Of a stretch of 64,000 bases of DNA, positions 52,446 through 61,078 are shown one piece after another. This DNA is from Rufibacter radiotolerans. GTDB taxonomy: Bacteria; Bacteroidota; Bacteroidia; Cytophagales; Hymenobacteraceae. Position 1 is the first letter of the stretch. Each line of letters starts with the position of its first letter. The stretch lies in the NCBI RefSeq assembly GCF_001078055.1, contig NZ_CP010777.1:3129001-3193000 (forward strand). Reading direction: 5' to 3'. Both the position numbers and the translations under genes were made by a program. Under the pieces are notes generated by a model that made no database searches, was not told the DNA's origin, and worked only from the letters and a program-made list of their open reading frames with translations.

Positions 52446-52493
52446 CGCTGCTCAGCCCAACCTCCTTCTCGTCTGTCTGGTATAAACAGGGCG

Positions 52494-53228
52494 ATGGAAG
52501 AAAAGGGACACATATATATTGGCACCTCGGGGTGGCACTACAACCACTGGAAGGGCAATTTCTACCCCTCGGGCGTTACCTCCAAACAATTCACGGAGTA
52601 CTACCTGCGGTATTTTAAGACGGTGGAGATCAACAATTCCTTTTACAGGTTACCTTCTGCCGAGACCTTTGCCGCCTGGTACGCCAGCGTGCCCGAAGAC
52701 TTCATCTTTGCGGTAAAGGCCAGTCGCTACATCACGCACATGAAGAAACTCAAAGACCCGCAGCAGGGACTTTCTCTGTTGTTGGGCAACGCGCAGGCGT
52801 TAAAAGAGAAACTGGGACCCATTCTATTCCAACTGCCGCCTGCCTGGCGCCTGAACCTGGATCGGTTCCAGAATTTCCTGAAGGCCCTGCCGCCCTACCA
52901 CCGCTATACCTTTGAGTTCAGGGACCCCAGTTGGTACCAGGAAGAAGTGTACCAACTGCTGCAGGAGCACAACCACGCCTTCTGCATTTATGACCTGGCC
53001 GGCCACCAATCGCCTATAGAAGTCACCGCCGATTTTGTCTACATCCGGCTGCACGGCCCCGAAGGCAAATACAATGGCAGTTACTCAGAGGAAGCCCTGC
53101 AGAACTGGGCCGCCCATTGCCGCACCTGGGCCCGGGAAGGGAAAGACGTATACGTGTACTTTGACAATGACATTAACGGCCACGCCCCGGTCAATGCCAT
53201 CCGGCTGCAGGAGCTGGTGCGGGAGTAA
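52494..53228 (+). CDS. DUF72 (YecE-like) protein
   Basis: 244 residues of the DUF72 TIM-barrel family: YIGTSGWHYNHWKGNFYP near the start, VEINNSFYRLPS, FAVKASRYITHMKKL, FEFRDPSWY, and VYVYFDNDINGHAPVNA at the end, all family marks. Function unproven. Single gene, convergent with the LLM oxidoreductase. Confidence 0.9.
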   Translation: MEEKGHIYIGTSGWHYNHWKGNFYPSGVTSKQFTEYYLRYFKTVEINNSFYRLPSAETFAAWYASVPEDFIFAVKASRYITHMKKLKDPQQGLSLLLGNAQALKEKLGPILFQLPPAWRLNLDRFQNFLKALPPYHRYTFEFRDPSWYQEEVYQLLQEHNHAFCIYDLAGHQSPIEVTADFVYIRLHGPEGKYNGSYSEEALQNWAAHCRTWAREGKDVYVYFDNDINGHAPVNAIRLQELVRE

Positions 53229-53229
53229 G

Positions 53230-53266
53230 CATTTTGAGGCCGTTTTCCAAAAACAGCCTCGAAACG
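53230..53266 (+). repeat. Family A palindrome, copy 25
   Basis: CATTTTGAGGCCGTTTTC and AAAACAGCCTCGAAACG, filling most of the 42-base gap between two convergent genes. Confidence 0.82.
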
Positions 53267-53270
53267 AAAA

Positions 53271-54311
53271 TCAGACTATAGACTCAGAACGCCTTTCCAA
53301 CCCATATGCCTCTGCCAACAGTTCATAGCTGCGTAGGCGGTCCTGGAAATCATAGGTGATGGTGACCACCACAATCTCGTCTACCTGGTAGGCTTCGGCT
53401 AAGGCATCTAATTTTGCTTTGACCGTGTCTGGCGTACCCACCACCAGGCGCTGGCGGTTGTATTGCACCTGGGCCAGTTCATCGGGCGCTAAATCCTCAT
53501 AAAAAGCCTTGGCCGTTTCCAGAGAGGGCACCCCTCCGGCTTTGCCTTGCCTGATGTGCAGCATGAGCATGTCCATGGAGAGTTGCAGTTCCTCGGCCTT
53601 TTCTTGGGTGTCGGCGCACAAGACAAAGATCCCGAAGTTACCGGCCGGCTTTTTCAGAAGGGCTGAGGGGCTGAACCGGGTCTGGTAGGCGTGCATCATC
53701 TCGGGGCCGCCGTTGGGGTTGATGAAATGGGCGAAGGAAAAACCCATCCCGAAGTGAGCCGCAAACACGCCGCTCTGCCCGCTTGAACTCAAGAGCCAGC
53801 GCTCGGGCGTAGTCGCCGACCGGGGCGTCACTTTCACGTTGCCAGCTTCAGAGCCATTCAACCCGTCCTGCAGGAACCGGTCCAGGTCCATGAGTTGGTC
53901 CACAAAATCCTGCTCGTTGAACTGGTTGTAGGGGTTGAGCAAGGCGGCGGTCCGGCGGTCGGTGCCGGGCGCGCGGCCAATGCCCAGGTCAATGCGGTTA
54001 GGGTACAGGGCTTCCAGTAACCGGAAATTCTCCGCTACTTTCAGGGCACTGTAGTGCGGCAGCATGACCCCGCCCGAGCCAATGCGCAGGTGTTGGGTAT
54101 GAGCCGCCAAATGCGGAATTAGGACTTCGGGCACAGGCCCGGCCAGGCCTAACGTGTTGTGGTGCTCAGAGACCCAGAAACGGGTGTAGCCCAGACGGTC
54201 TGCCAACTGCGCCAATTGCAGGGTTTCCTGCAACGCCTGCTCTGCCGTTCCGCCCGCCCTCACTGGCGACTGGTCCAACAAACTTAATTTTATTTTCTTC
54301 GCCTGGGTCAT
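53271..54311 (-). CDS. LLM-class flavin-dependent oxidoreductase
   Basis: 346 residues of the bacterial-luciferase-like family: LSLLDQSPVRAGGTAEQALQ at the start, RFWVSEHHNTLGLAGP, IGSGGVMLPHYSALKVAENFR, and IDLGIGRAPGTDRRTA. FMN- or F420-type monooxygenase; substrate unknown. Often annotated alkanal monooxygenase alpha-like, but no luciferase role is implied. Confidence 0.92.
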   Translation of the reverse strand: MTQAKKIKLSLLDQSPVRAGGTAEQALQETLQLAQLADRLGYTRFWVSEHHNTLGLAGPVPEVLIPHLAAHTQHLRIGSGGVMLPHYSALKVAENFRLLEALYPNRIDLGIGRAPGTDRRTAALLNPYNQFNEQDFVDQLMDLDRFLQDGLNGSEAGNVKVTPRSATTPERWLLSSSGQSGVFAAHFGMGFSFAHFINPNGGPEMMHAYQTRFSPSALLKKPAGNFGIFVLCADTQEKAEELQLSMDMLMLHIRQGKAGGVPSLETAKAFYEDLAPDELAQVQYNRQRLVVGTPDTVKAKLDALAEAYQVDEIVVVTITYDFQDRLRSYELLAEAYGLERRSESIV

Positions 54312-54385
54312 ACTTCTATTCTATTTAATAATGTTCTTCGCGCCAAGGTGCCTGTTGCCGACGGTTTATTCGCTGGGGGTGGTTT

Positions 54386-54424
54386 GCGTTTTGGGCCCAT
54401 TTCCGTGAAAACAGGCCTAAAACG
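54386..54424 (+). repeat. Family A palindrome, copy 26
   Basis: GCGTTTTGGGCCCATTTCC and GAAAACAGGCCTAAAACG. Confidence 0.82.
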
Positions 54425-54518
54425 GCGTATACTTTCCTGGCACCGGTAGGCGTTTAGGCCTTACAAATACGCTTGCTTCCTGTGGGCTTACGGGTACTTG
54501 CCCTGTTTCAGCCCTTCT

Positions 54519-54555
54519 ATTTTACGGCCATTTTAGGAAAAACAGGCCTAAAACG
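54519..54555 (+). repeat. Family A palindrome, copy 27
   Basis: ATTTTACGGCCATTTTA and AAAAACAGGCCTAAAACG; right arm at consensus, left arm decayed. Confidence 0.75.
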
Positions 54556-54620
54556 GTGCAACCCGGCCAGTATCCTTGGGGGAAGCATAGCCTTTGCCTC
54601 GGTTTATACGTTCATAGCGC

Positions 54621-57092
54621 ATGCCCTTTTTCAATTCTTACTTCGGGAGCTTCTCAGACTGGATCAATACCCACTGGCACCGGTGGCGCATACGTCATGC
54701 CCCTAAACTGACCATGACCTACTGGCGGTCGCTGGACCACCGCGGCTGGATGCGCGTTTTGGGCAAGGCCGTAACGGCGGTGCTGCTGGTGCTGTTCCTT
54801 TTCTACCTGGCGGTGTACTTCGGGTTGTTTGGCTGGCTGCCCACCAAGCGGCAACTCAAAGACGTGCAGAATGACATGCCCTCTGAGGTCTACACCGCTG
54901 ACAGCGTGCTTATTGGCCGCTATTTTATCCAGGACCGGACCAACGTGAAGTTCCAGGACATTGCCAAACCCGCCATTGACGCCCTAATTGCCACCGAAGA
55001 CGTGCGCTTTTACGAGCATGACGGCGTGGATTACCGAAGCCTGGCCCGCGTGTTCATCAAAAGCCTTTTAATGCAGGAAGAAAGCTCCGGCGGGGGAAGT
55101 ACCCTTAGTCAGCAGCTGGCCAAGAACCTGTTCCCGCGCAAGGACCTGGGCTTTCTCTCTATGCCCGTGAACAAGATGCGCGAGGTCATTCTGGCCCGCC
55201 GTTTTGAGGCCATTTACACCAAAGAAGAGATCCTGACGCTGTATCTGAACACCGTGCCCATGGGCGGAAACGTGTACGGCATTGAATCGGCGGCCCGCCG
55301 ATTCTTCAACACCTCGGCAGACTCCTTGAAAACTGAGGAGGCCGCCACCCTCATTGGCATGCTCAAGGCCACCACCACCTATAATCCTCGCATCAATCCG
55401 GAGCGCTCGCGGCAACGAAGAAACGTAGTGCTGGCCCAGATGGCCAAATACGGCTACCTTACCCCGGACCAGAAAAACCACTTTCAGGGCCAACCTCTCA
55501 AGGTCAAATACAACCCATACTCCCACCACAGCGGCCTAGCCACCTATTTCAGGGAGCACCTGCGCGGGGAACTGACCAAATGGGCGGCCCAGCAGGAAAA
55601 CCGCGAGGGCGAGCCCTATAACCTGTACAATGACGGCCTCAAGATCTATACCACCATTGACAGCCGCCTGCAGCGCCACGCTGAGCAGGCTCTCAAGCAG
55701 CGCATGTTCGCCCTGCAGCTGGATTTTGACAAGCACTGGGGCAAAAGTTCTCCTCTGGCGGGCCAGCCCGATATCCTGAAAGCCGCCAAAGAACGGTCTC
55801 TGCGCTACAAGCGCCACAAGGCTGCGGGGTTGTCAGACAAAGAGATAGACAAGATCTTCAACACTCCCCGACCCATGGAGATCTTCAGGTGGCGCGGCGC
55901 GGTTTCCCGCACCATGAGCCCCATGGACTCGCTTCGGCATTATCTGCGCTACCTTAATGCGGGTTTTGTGGCCATGGAACCCCGTAGCGGCTACGTGCGT
56001 GCGTGGGTGGGCGGCATCAACCACAATTTCTTCCAGTATGACCACGTGCGGTCCAGAAGGCAGGTAGGCTCCACCTTTAAGCCGTTGGTGTTTGCGGCGG
56101 CCCTGGACCGCGGCATTGCGCCCTGCTCCTACTTCCCCAATGACCGCGTGGTGTTTCACGAGTACGAAAACTGGTCGCCCAAGAACTCAGACGATCAGTA
56201 CGGCGGCGCCTACTCCATGCAGGGTGCCCTGGCGCAAAGCGTGAACGTGGTGGCCGTGAACGTGGCCATGCAGGTAGGCATACCCAAGATTGTGCAACTG
56301 GCCAAGAACATGGGTATTACCGGCGACCTGCCTACCACTCCATCGCTGGCCTTAGGTACTGCCGATGCCAGCCTTCTGGAAATGGTGGCTGCTTACGGCA
56401 CCCTGGCCAACGGCGGCTACCAGGTAAAACCGCGTTACCTGCTGCGCATAGTGGACAGAAACGGCAAAGTGCTCCTGGACCAAACCAACCCTAACGGCCA
56501 AGGGCGGCAAGTACTGGCCAGCCAGGCCACGGCTCTGTTAAGACCCATGCTGCAAAGCGTGATCACTGAAGGGACCGGCCAGCGCCTGCGCCGCGATTAC
56601 AACCTGAACATGGACATTGCCGGCAAGACTGGTACCACCCAATCGCACGCTGATGGCTGGTTTATCGGTTTTACGCCCGACCTGGTGGCTGGGGCCTGGG
56701 TAGGTGGCGAGGACCGCCGCATCCGGTTCCGCGACCTGGAACAGGGAGGGGGTTCTAATACCGCGCTGCCCATTTGGGGGAATTTCTTCCAGCGCGTGGG
56801 CAAAGACCGTGATTTCAGGACCTATGCGTATAGCAGGTTCTCGCCTTTACCGTCTCATCTGCAGGGCTATCTCAATTGCCCGGCCTTCCAGCCGCCTATG
56901 CCGGTGTACACCGAAATGCCTGAGGAAGAAGACAGAGGTGTAGATGAGTTCTTCAAGAAAAGCGGTAAAAAGCTGAAGGATCTTTTTAAAGGAAAGGGTA
57001 AAAAGAAAAAGGATTGGCAGGAACAGCTGGAGGAGGATTTAGAGAAAGAACAGAAACGAGGCAAAGGCCGAGGCCGCTGGTCCAGAGAGTAA
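54621..57092 (+). CDS. Penicillin-binding protein 1A (class A)
   Basis: Bifunctional peptidoglycan polymerase/cross-linker, 823 residues. One N-terminal membrane helix (about 48-72), a GT51 transglycosylase with catalytic E126 in ATEDVRFYEHDGVD and GGGSTLSQQLAKNL, and a transpeptidase with S484 in STFK, SVN, and K669 in KTGTTQ. The C-terminal ~50 residues are Lys-rich. A later ATG (54711) would remove the cytoplasmic leader but keep all domains. Confidence 0.95.
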   Translation: MPFFNSYFGSFSDWINTHWHRWRIRHAPKLTMTYWRSLDHRGWMRVLGKAVTAVLLVLFLFYLAVYFGLFGWLPTKRQLKDVQNDMPSEVYTADSVLIGRYFIQDRTNVKFQDIAKPAIDALIATEDVRFYEHDGVDYRSLARVFIKSLLMQEESSGGGSTLSQQLAKNLFPRKDLGFLSMPVNKMREVILARRFEAIYTKEEILTLYLNTVPMGGNVYGIESAARRFFNTSADSLKTEEAATLIGMLKATTTYNPRINPERSRQRRNVVLAQMAKYGYLTPDQKNHFQGQPLKVKYNPYSHHSGLATYFREHLRGELTKWAAQQENREGEPYNLYNDGLKIYTTIDSRLQRHAEQALKQRMFALQLDFDKHWGKSSPLAGQPDILKAAKERSLRYKRHKAAGLSDKEIDKIFNTPRPMEIFRWRGAVSRTMSPMDSLRHYLRYLNAGFVAMEPRSGYVRAWVGGINHNFFQYDHVRSRRQVGSTFKPLVFAAALDRGIAPCSYFPNDRVVFHEYENWSPKNSDDQYGGAYSMQGALAQSVNVVAVNVAMQVGIPKIVQLAKNMGITGDLPTTPSLALGTADASLLEMVAAYGTLANGGYQVKPRYLLRIVDRNGKVLLDQTNPNGQGRQVLASQATALLRPMLQSVITEGTGQRLRRDYNLNMDIAGKTGTTQSHADGWFIGFTPDLVAGAWVGGEDRRIRFRDLEQGGGSNTALPIWGNFFQRVGKDRDFRTYAYSRFSPLPSHLQGYLNCPAFQPPMPVYTEMPEEEDRGVDEFFKKSGKKLKDLFKGKGKKKKDWQEQLEEDLEKEQKRGKGRGRWSRE

Positions 57093-57110
57093 AGGTGGAG
57101 ATTTTGAAAT

Positions 57111-57203
57111 GTACAGGCAATCCCTTGTGTTTGCCCTAACGCATAACCATTGTACAAGCTTTCACCAAACGTAAAAAGGCCAACCACAAGGGATTGCCTC
57201 TAC
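57111..57203. repeat. Family B long inverted repeat, copy 2
   Basis: Arms 57111-57136 (GCAATCCCTTGTGTTTGCC) and 57178-57203 (GGCCAACCACAAGGGATTGCC) around a ~41-base loop; related to 14585-14660 but diverged. Right after the PBP1A stop. Confidence 0.78.
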
Positions 57204-57219
57204 CAAAGTCTCTACAGAC

Positions 57220-57255
57220 AAAAAAGCCTCATCCTTAACGGGTGAGGCTTTTTTT
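57220..57255. terminator. Bidirectional intrinsic terminator
   Basis: 14-bp stem AAAAAGCCTCATCC with a complementary arm ending in seven T, between convergent PBP1A and folB genes. Confidence 0.88.
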
Positions 57256-57261
57256 ATGCTT

Positions 57262-57299
57262 CGTTTCAGGGCCGTTTTCAAGAAAACAGGCTCAAAACA
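57262..57299 (+). repeat. Family A palindrome, copy 28
   Basis: CGTTTCAGGGCCGTTTTC and GAAAACAGGCTCAAAACA, 7 bases after the terminator. Confidence 0.82.
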
Positions 57300-57311
57300 G
57301 TTTTGGCTACG

Positions 57312-57674
57312 TTACTGGCCTTGACGCTTCTCAAGTGTCACCTTGGCTTTATGGCAGATGCCACCCAGCGGCGGGTTGAACTTGGAGACACTCACCTTCA
57401 CCTGCTGCACAAACGGAAACTCATTCAGGATTCCTTCAATGATGCGGTGGCCCAGGTGTTCCAGAAGACGGGCCGGAAGGCTCATTTCATGGAGGACCAG
57501 CTTGTAGAGTTTTTCGTAGTTAACGGTTGCTTCCAGGTTATCTGAGGCGGCGGCGGCATGCAAATCGGTTTGGATGTACAGGTCCACGCCGTACTTGTTG
57601 CCTATCTTCTGCTCCTCGTCATAATAGCCATGGAAGGCAAAGAACTCCATGCCCTCCAGCGCAATTTCTCCCAT
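57312..57674 (-). CDS. folB: Dihydroneopterin aldolase
   Basis: Folate synthesis: dihydroneopterin to hydroxymethyl-dihydropterin and glycolaldehyde. 120 residues: ALEGMEFFAFHGYYDEEQKIGN, with the active Glu/His/Tyr, NYEKLYKLV, LEHLGHRIIEGI and VSKFNPPLGG with the catalytic Lys. Last of three minus-strand genes with the DivIVA- and WD40-type genes (12-base gap). Confidence 0.95.
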   Translation of the reverse strand: MGEIALEGMEFFAFHGYYDEEQKIGNKYGVDLYIQTDLHAAAASDNLEATVNYEKLYKLVLHEMSLPARLLEHLGHRIIEGILNEFPFVQQVKVSVSKFNPPLGGICHKAKVTLEKRQGQ

Positions 57675-57686
57675 AAAAACCGTTTC

Positions 57687-58715
57687 CTAGATCTCGTCAA
57701 AGAAGGAACCACCGCCGGCTACCGCCGCGGCGGGCTTAGCCTGGGTAGTCAAAGGAGGTTGTACCTCTGGCTTTTCTGGAAGTGGGTGCTCCCGCTCTGG
57801 CTCTGGCTCCTCTACCGGGGTTGGACCTGGTTTAGAAGGAACCTCTGGCTTGGCCGGCTCAATTTCAGGAGGCGTGGTAGTGGGGCGTACCGGCGTGCTT
57901 GGCGGCACAATTTCCGGGGTGCGCGGGTGTACGTCTGGCGCCGGGTTAGGGATATGCACGGGCGGAATGGTGCCCGGCGTAGACGGGATAGACTCCCGGC
58001 TACCGCCGCCGCCGCCAATCTCATAAGCTTGGGGCTGATCTGTGAAAGTGTGCGCAGAAGCGTTGCTTGGTATAGAGGCAGGTGCTACCGGCTGTATAGA
58101 AGTTGAATTGAAGGCGTTCATGTGTGTATCTTTTTCGTGGCCTGGGCGCTGCACTTTTGCCTGTGCGGCCCTAGATAAGATACTGCCAATAGAGGTTTTT
58201 GGTTTTGCTTTGGTCTTCTCCACCTTGTCCAGGGCGTCTGAGGCCATGTTCTGCAAGTCACGCACCATGTTCTCCAGGTAATCTTCCAGGCGCAGGTAAT
58301 CCTGCTCCAGATGCTTCACCTCGGCTTGCATGTCTGTGATGGCTTTTTCGGCTTGCTGATAGGCGTTGTCTACCACGCTGCGGGCCTTCTGGCGGGCGGC
58401 ATCCAGGAGCTGATCGGCCTGTAGTTGGGCTTCTCTAATCTGCAGGTCGGCAGCTTTGGAGGCCTGCTCTACCATGCTGTTACCGGTGTCTTCGGCGGTC
58501 TTGAGGGTTTTGTATAAAGAAGATTCCACTTCGCGCAGCTTCTGGACTTCACGGGTGGCCACCTCCAACTTCACTCTAAGGTCTTTGTTCTCGTCCTGCA
58601 GCTTTTCCCACTGCTGGGAAAGCGTCAATAAAAAAGCCTGAACCTCATCTTTGTCCAACCCCCTAAACGCCTTCTCAAACGTTTTCTGTCTGATTTCTAA
58701 CGGTGTAATCTTCAT
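57687..58715 (-). CDS. DivIVA-domain coiled-coil protein
   Basis: From the ATG at 58715 (MKITPLEIRQKTFEKAFRGL) about 342 residues; the frame extends 24 bases up. The first ~60 residues are a DivIVA/GpsB lipid-binding domain; a long coiled coil runs to about residue 170; the last ~130 residues are Pro/Ser/Thr-rich with a GGGGG stretch, presumably disordered. DivIVA-type proteins mark curved membrane, but in Bacteroidota the role is unknown. The start overlaps the WD40 stop as ATGA. Confidence 0.86.
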   Translation of the reverse strand: MKITPLEIRQKTFEKAFRGLDKDEVQAFLLTLSQQWEKLQDENKDLRVKLEVATREVQKLREVESSLYKTLKTAEDTGNSMVEQASKAADLQIREAQLQADQLLDAARQKARSVVDNAYQQAEKAITDMQAEVKHLEQDYLRLEDYLENMVRDLQNMASDALDKVEKTKAKPKTSIGSILSRAAQAKVQRPGHEKDTHMNAFNSTSIQPVAPASIPSNASAHTFTDQPQAYEIGGGGGSRESIPSTPGTIPPVHIPNPAPDVHPRTPEIVPPSTPVRPTTTPPEIEPAKPEVPSKPGPTPVEEPEPEREHPLPEKPEVQPPLTTQAKPAAAVAGGGSFFDEI

Positions 58716-59641
58716 ATTTCCTTCAAGGTTAACGCCCAAACCGCAATGCTGCGGTCATCACTACACGAAACTAACTGATTCCAGTGAGCCGACCAAAACA
58801 ATTTGTTGACAGAGGTACCGTGGCCGGCGTGGCGGGCTTTGTCAATCACTTTCAATAATTTAAAGGTCTGGGCATCCCACACCTTCACAGATTTATCCAT
58901 GCTGCAGGTGGCAAAAAGCCGCCCGTTGGGGCTGAACGCAATGTGGTTCAGGGTGAACAAATGCGCTATGATGCTGGTGTGTTCCTGGTAACTGTTTTCC
59001 GTGTCCCAGACCCGCAGGTGGGCATCGCGGCTGCCGCTGAGCAGGTAGCTGCCGTCTGGGGTATAGGCCACCGTGAAAACCGAGCCCGTATGCCCTTCTA
59101 ACGTTTGCTTTACTTCCAGCGTGTGCAGGTCCAGAATCAAAATTCTATGGTCGCTCAGGCCCAGGGCCAGTTCAGGCTTGCCGGGGTGCAGAGCCAGACT
59201 ACGGGTGCTTTTCTCAGAGAACCGCACCACCTTTTCCACTTCCAGCTTCTCCATATCCACTACTGCCAGGGAGCCATCGCCCAGGGCCACAAAGGCTCGG
59301 TGCAGTTCATGGGCGTACCGGATGTCAAAAATGGCGGCCGCCGGCAGCAGAATGGTTTTCACGATGGCTTTACTGGCCAGGTCCAGCACCTCCAGGCTAT
59401 TGAAGTTATGGCCAATCAAAAGCCAGTTACGCTCGGGCACGTACCGCAGAGCATACACGCTGGAGCTTACCTGCGCCACCAGTTCGCCCAGTTCGGGCTT
59501 GGTCAGGTCCCAGCGGGCCACCATGCCATCGGCCCCCGCCGAAAAGAACTTCTGCGATTCAGGGGCCTGCTCCAAAACGTACACGCAGTCTTGGTGGCCG
59601 GTGAGCGTGTGTAATTTCTGAACCTGAAACGGACTGGCCAT
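58712..59641 (-). CDS. WD40-repeat beta-propeller protein
   Basis: 309 residues with about seven WD40 blades: HQDCVYVLEQ, GADGMVARWD, GSRDAHLRVWD, CSMDKSVKVWD, CSDDRSIAVWA. No signal peptide, so a cytosolic scaffold. Translationally coupled to the DivIVA-type gene, which suggests that the two proteins act together. Divergent from the phosphopantetheinyl transferase gene. Confidence 0.9.
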   Translation of the reverse strand: MASPFQVQKLHTLTGHQDCVYVLEQAPESQKFFSAGADGMVARWDLTKPELGELVAQVSSSVYALRYVPERNWLLIGHNFNSLEVLDLASKAIVKTILLPAAAIFDIRYAHELHRAFVALGDGSLAVVDMEKLEVEKVVRFSEKSTRSLALHPGKPELALGLSDHRILILDLHTLEVKQTLEGHTGSVFTVAYTPDGSYLLSGSRDAHLRVWDTENSYQEHTSIIAHLFTLNHIAFSPNGRLFATCSMDKSVKVWDAQTFKLLKVIDKARHAGHGTSVNKLFWSAHWNQLVSCSDDRSIAVWALTLKEI

Positions 59642-59666
59642 GGCGTGTCTGAAAAGTAAGGGAAGC

Positions 59667-59674
59667 TATTTTTG
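59667..59674 (+). promoter_or_regulatory. Possible -7 box of the phosphopantetheinyl transferase gene
   Basis: TATTTTTG, whose last six bases are part of a family A palindrome; 46 bases before the chosen ATG. Confidence 0.45.
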
Positions 59675-59702
59675 CCTAAATTTACCAAAAACAGGCCAAA
59701 AA
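59669..59702 (+). repeat. Family A palindrome, copy 29 (shortened)
   Basis: TTTTTGCCTAAATTTACC and AAAAACAGGCCAAAAA, in the divergent promoter region. Confidence 0.6.
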
Positions 59703-59719
59703 CCGGTAATTTCCTTTCC

Positions 59720-60364
59720 ATGCCCCTGCACCAACTCTCCTCTTTGTCTCCTACCACCATGCTGGGCCTCTGGCATGTGCAGGAAACCGCAGAGCAGTTG
59801 CAGGCACAGTTATTCGCCCTCCGGCCCGGCCATGATATTCCGGTTTTCAAGTCTGAGGCCCGCACCCGCGAGTGGCTGGCCGCGCGTCTGCTGGCCTACA
59901 CGCTGCTGGAAAAACTGTCGGCCCCGCCGGTGATGCTGCACCGCAAGGAAACGGGCATGCCGGTCTGCTCTGCGGCGGGGTGGCACGTGTCATTGACGCA
60001 CTCGGGCCCCTGGGTGGGGGCGCTGGTTTCGTGCTCTGCGCAAGTTGGCATAGATATTGAATTAAGACATGAGAAGATTCTGCGGCTGGCGCCGAGGTTC
60101 CTGAACGAGCCTGAACTAAAGGCTTCAGAAGGCGATCTGGAAAAGGTGCTGTTGTACTGGAGCGCGAAGGAAACGCTCTACAAGGTGTACCAGGAAAAGG
60201 AACTGATTTTCAAGGAACAGCTGCTGGTCAGCGACTTCCACCGGCAACAGGCCGGTGTTTTTGAGGGACAGGTGCTTACCCCCACTTTTAACCAGCGGTA
60301 CCCGGTGCAGTATGCCGTACATCCGGAATTTGTGCTTACCTATTTGCTGGCGTCTTTACCCTGA
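59720..60364 (+). CDS. 4'-phosphopantetheinyl transferase (Sfp-type)
   Basis: Loads the phosphopantetheine arm onto carrier proteins. From the ATG at 59720 (MPLHQLSSLSP) about 214 residues; the longer frame starts inside a palindrome. Metal and CoA motifs VGIDIE (about 118) and WSAKETLYKVY (about 155), with an upstream HVSLTHS. No polyketide or NRPS genes are near, so it may be the general acyl-carrier-protein transferase. Confidence 0.9.
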   Translation: MPLHQLSSLSPTTMLGLWHVQETAEQLQAQLFALRPGHDIPVFKSEARTREWLAARLLAYTLLEKLSAPPVMLHRKETGMPVCSAAGWHVSLTHSGPWVGALVSCSAQVGIDIELRHEKILRLAPRFLNEPELKASEGDLEKVLLYWSAKETLYKVYQEKELIFKEQLLVSDFHRQQAGVFEGQVLTPTFNQRYPVQYAVHPEFVLTYLLASLP

Positions 60365-60440
60365 GCATCAGAATGAACCATTTGAGCGTTACCTAATAAA
60401 TTGGCGGGTTTCGCTTCTAAAAATAATTCCCCGTAAACCT

Positions 60441-61040
60441 ATGACTATGAACCGATATTTTACCTTTCTCCTGGCCTTCCTCCTCAGCAGCGCGGCTTTT
60501 GCCCAAAACGGCTACCGCATAGGGTCTAAGGTGGAGAACTTCACATTAAAGAACGCCCAGAACCAGTCGGTTGAGCTGAACAGTTTCAAAGACGCGCCGG
60601 TGCTGGTGGTGGTGTTTACCAGCGTGAACTGCCCGTATGCCAAGCTTTATGACGGCCGTATCCAGAGCCTTTCCAAAGCCTATGCCGGCAAAGGCGTGCG
60701 TTTTGTTTACGTGAACACGAACATTGGCTTGGAGGAAGGCGGCGAAGCAGCCCAGGCCCAACCCGACCTACCCACCTCCAACAGCTTCCCTTACCTGATT
60801 GACGAAGGCCAGCAACTGAGCAAGAAGTTTGGTGCCACCAAAGCCCCCGAGGTTTTTGTACTGCAAAACGCCCAGGACGGCTTCTACCTCCGCTACAAAG
60901 GCGCCATTGATGACAACCCCCAAGCCGAGGCCTACGTGAAAGACCGCTACTTGGCTACTGCCTTAGACGCGGTGCTGGCGGGTAAATCTGTTTCTTCAGC
61001 GGAACGCCGGGCCACGGGCTGTTTGATCAAGCGATTTTAA
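60441..61040 (+). CDS. Secreted thioredoxin-fold (redoxin) protein
   Basis: About 199 residues from 60441 (ATG at 60447 equally possible) with a signal peptide ending AAFAQ. AhpC/TSA-type fold: VENFTLKNAQNQSVELN, then VFTSVNCPYAKLYDG. The usual CxxC is CPYA here, so one catalytic Cys remains; a second Cys lies in the C-terminal TGCLIKRF, a pattern common in Bacteroidota relatives. Periplasmic redox or peroxidase role likely; partner unknown. Confidence 0.84.
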   Translation: MTMNRYFTFLLAFLLSSAAFAQNGYRIGSKVENFTLKNAQNQSVELNSFKDAPVLVVVFTSVNCPYAKLYDGRIQSLSKAYAGKGVRFVYVNTNIGLEEGGEAAQAQPDLPTSNSFPYLIDEGQQLSKKFGATKAPEVFVLQNAQDGFYLRYKGAIDDNPQAEAYVKDRYLATALDAVLAGKSVSSAERRATGCLIKRF

Positions 61041-61078
61041 ACGAATTGCCGATTGTTGATTGCTAATTGCTTTTAAGT

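Larger units (their letters stand above)
54312..54620. other. Divergent intergenic region with two palindromes
   Basis: 309 bases between the LLM and PBP1A genes. It holds two family A copies 95 bases apart and no other recognisable element; TATCCTTG near 54571 is one base off a -7 box. Confidence 0.5.

Noticed and set aside
312..57299. Family A palindromes as ordinary rho-independent terminators only
   Set aside because: Many copies sit beside a separate complete terminator, several lie upstream of promoters or between divergent genes, and most lack a T-run after the stem.
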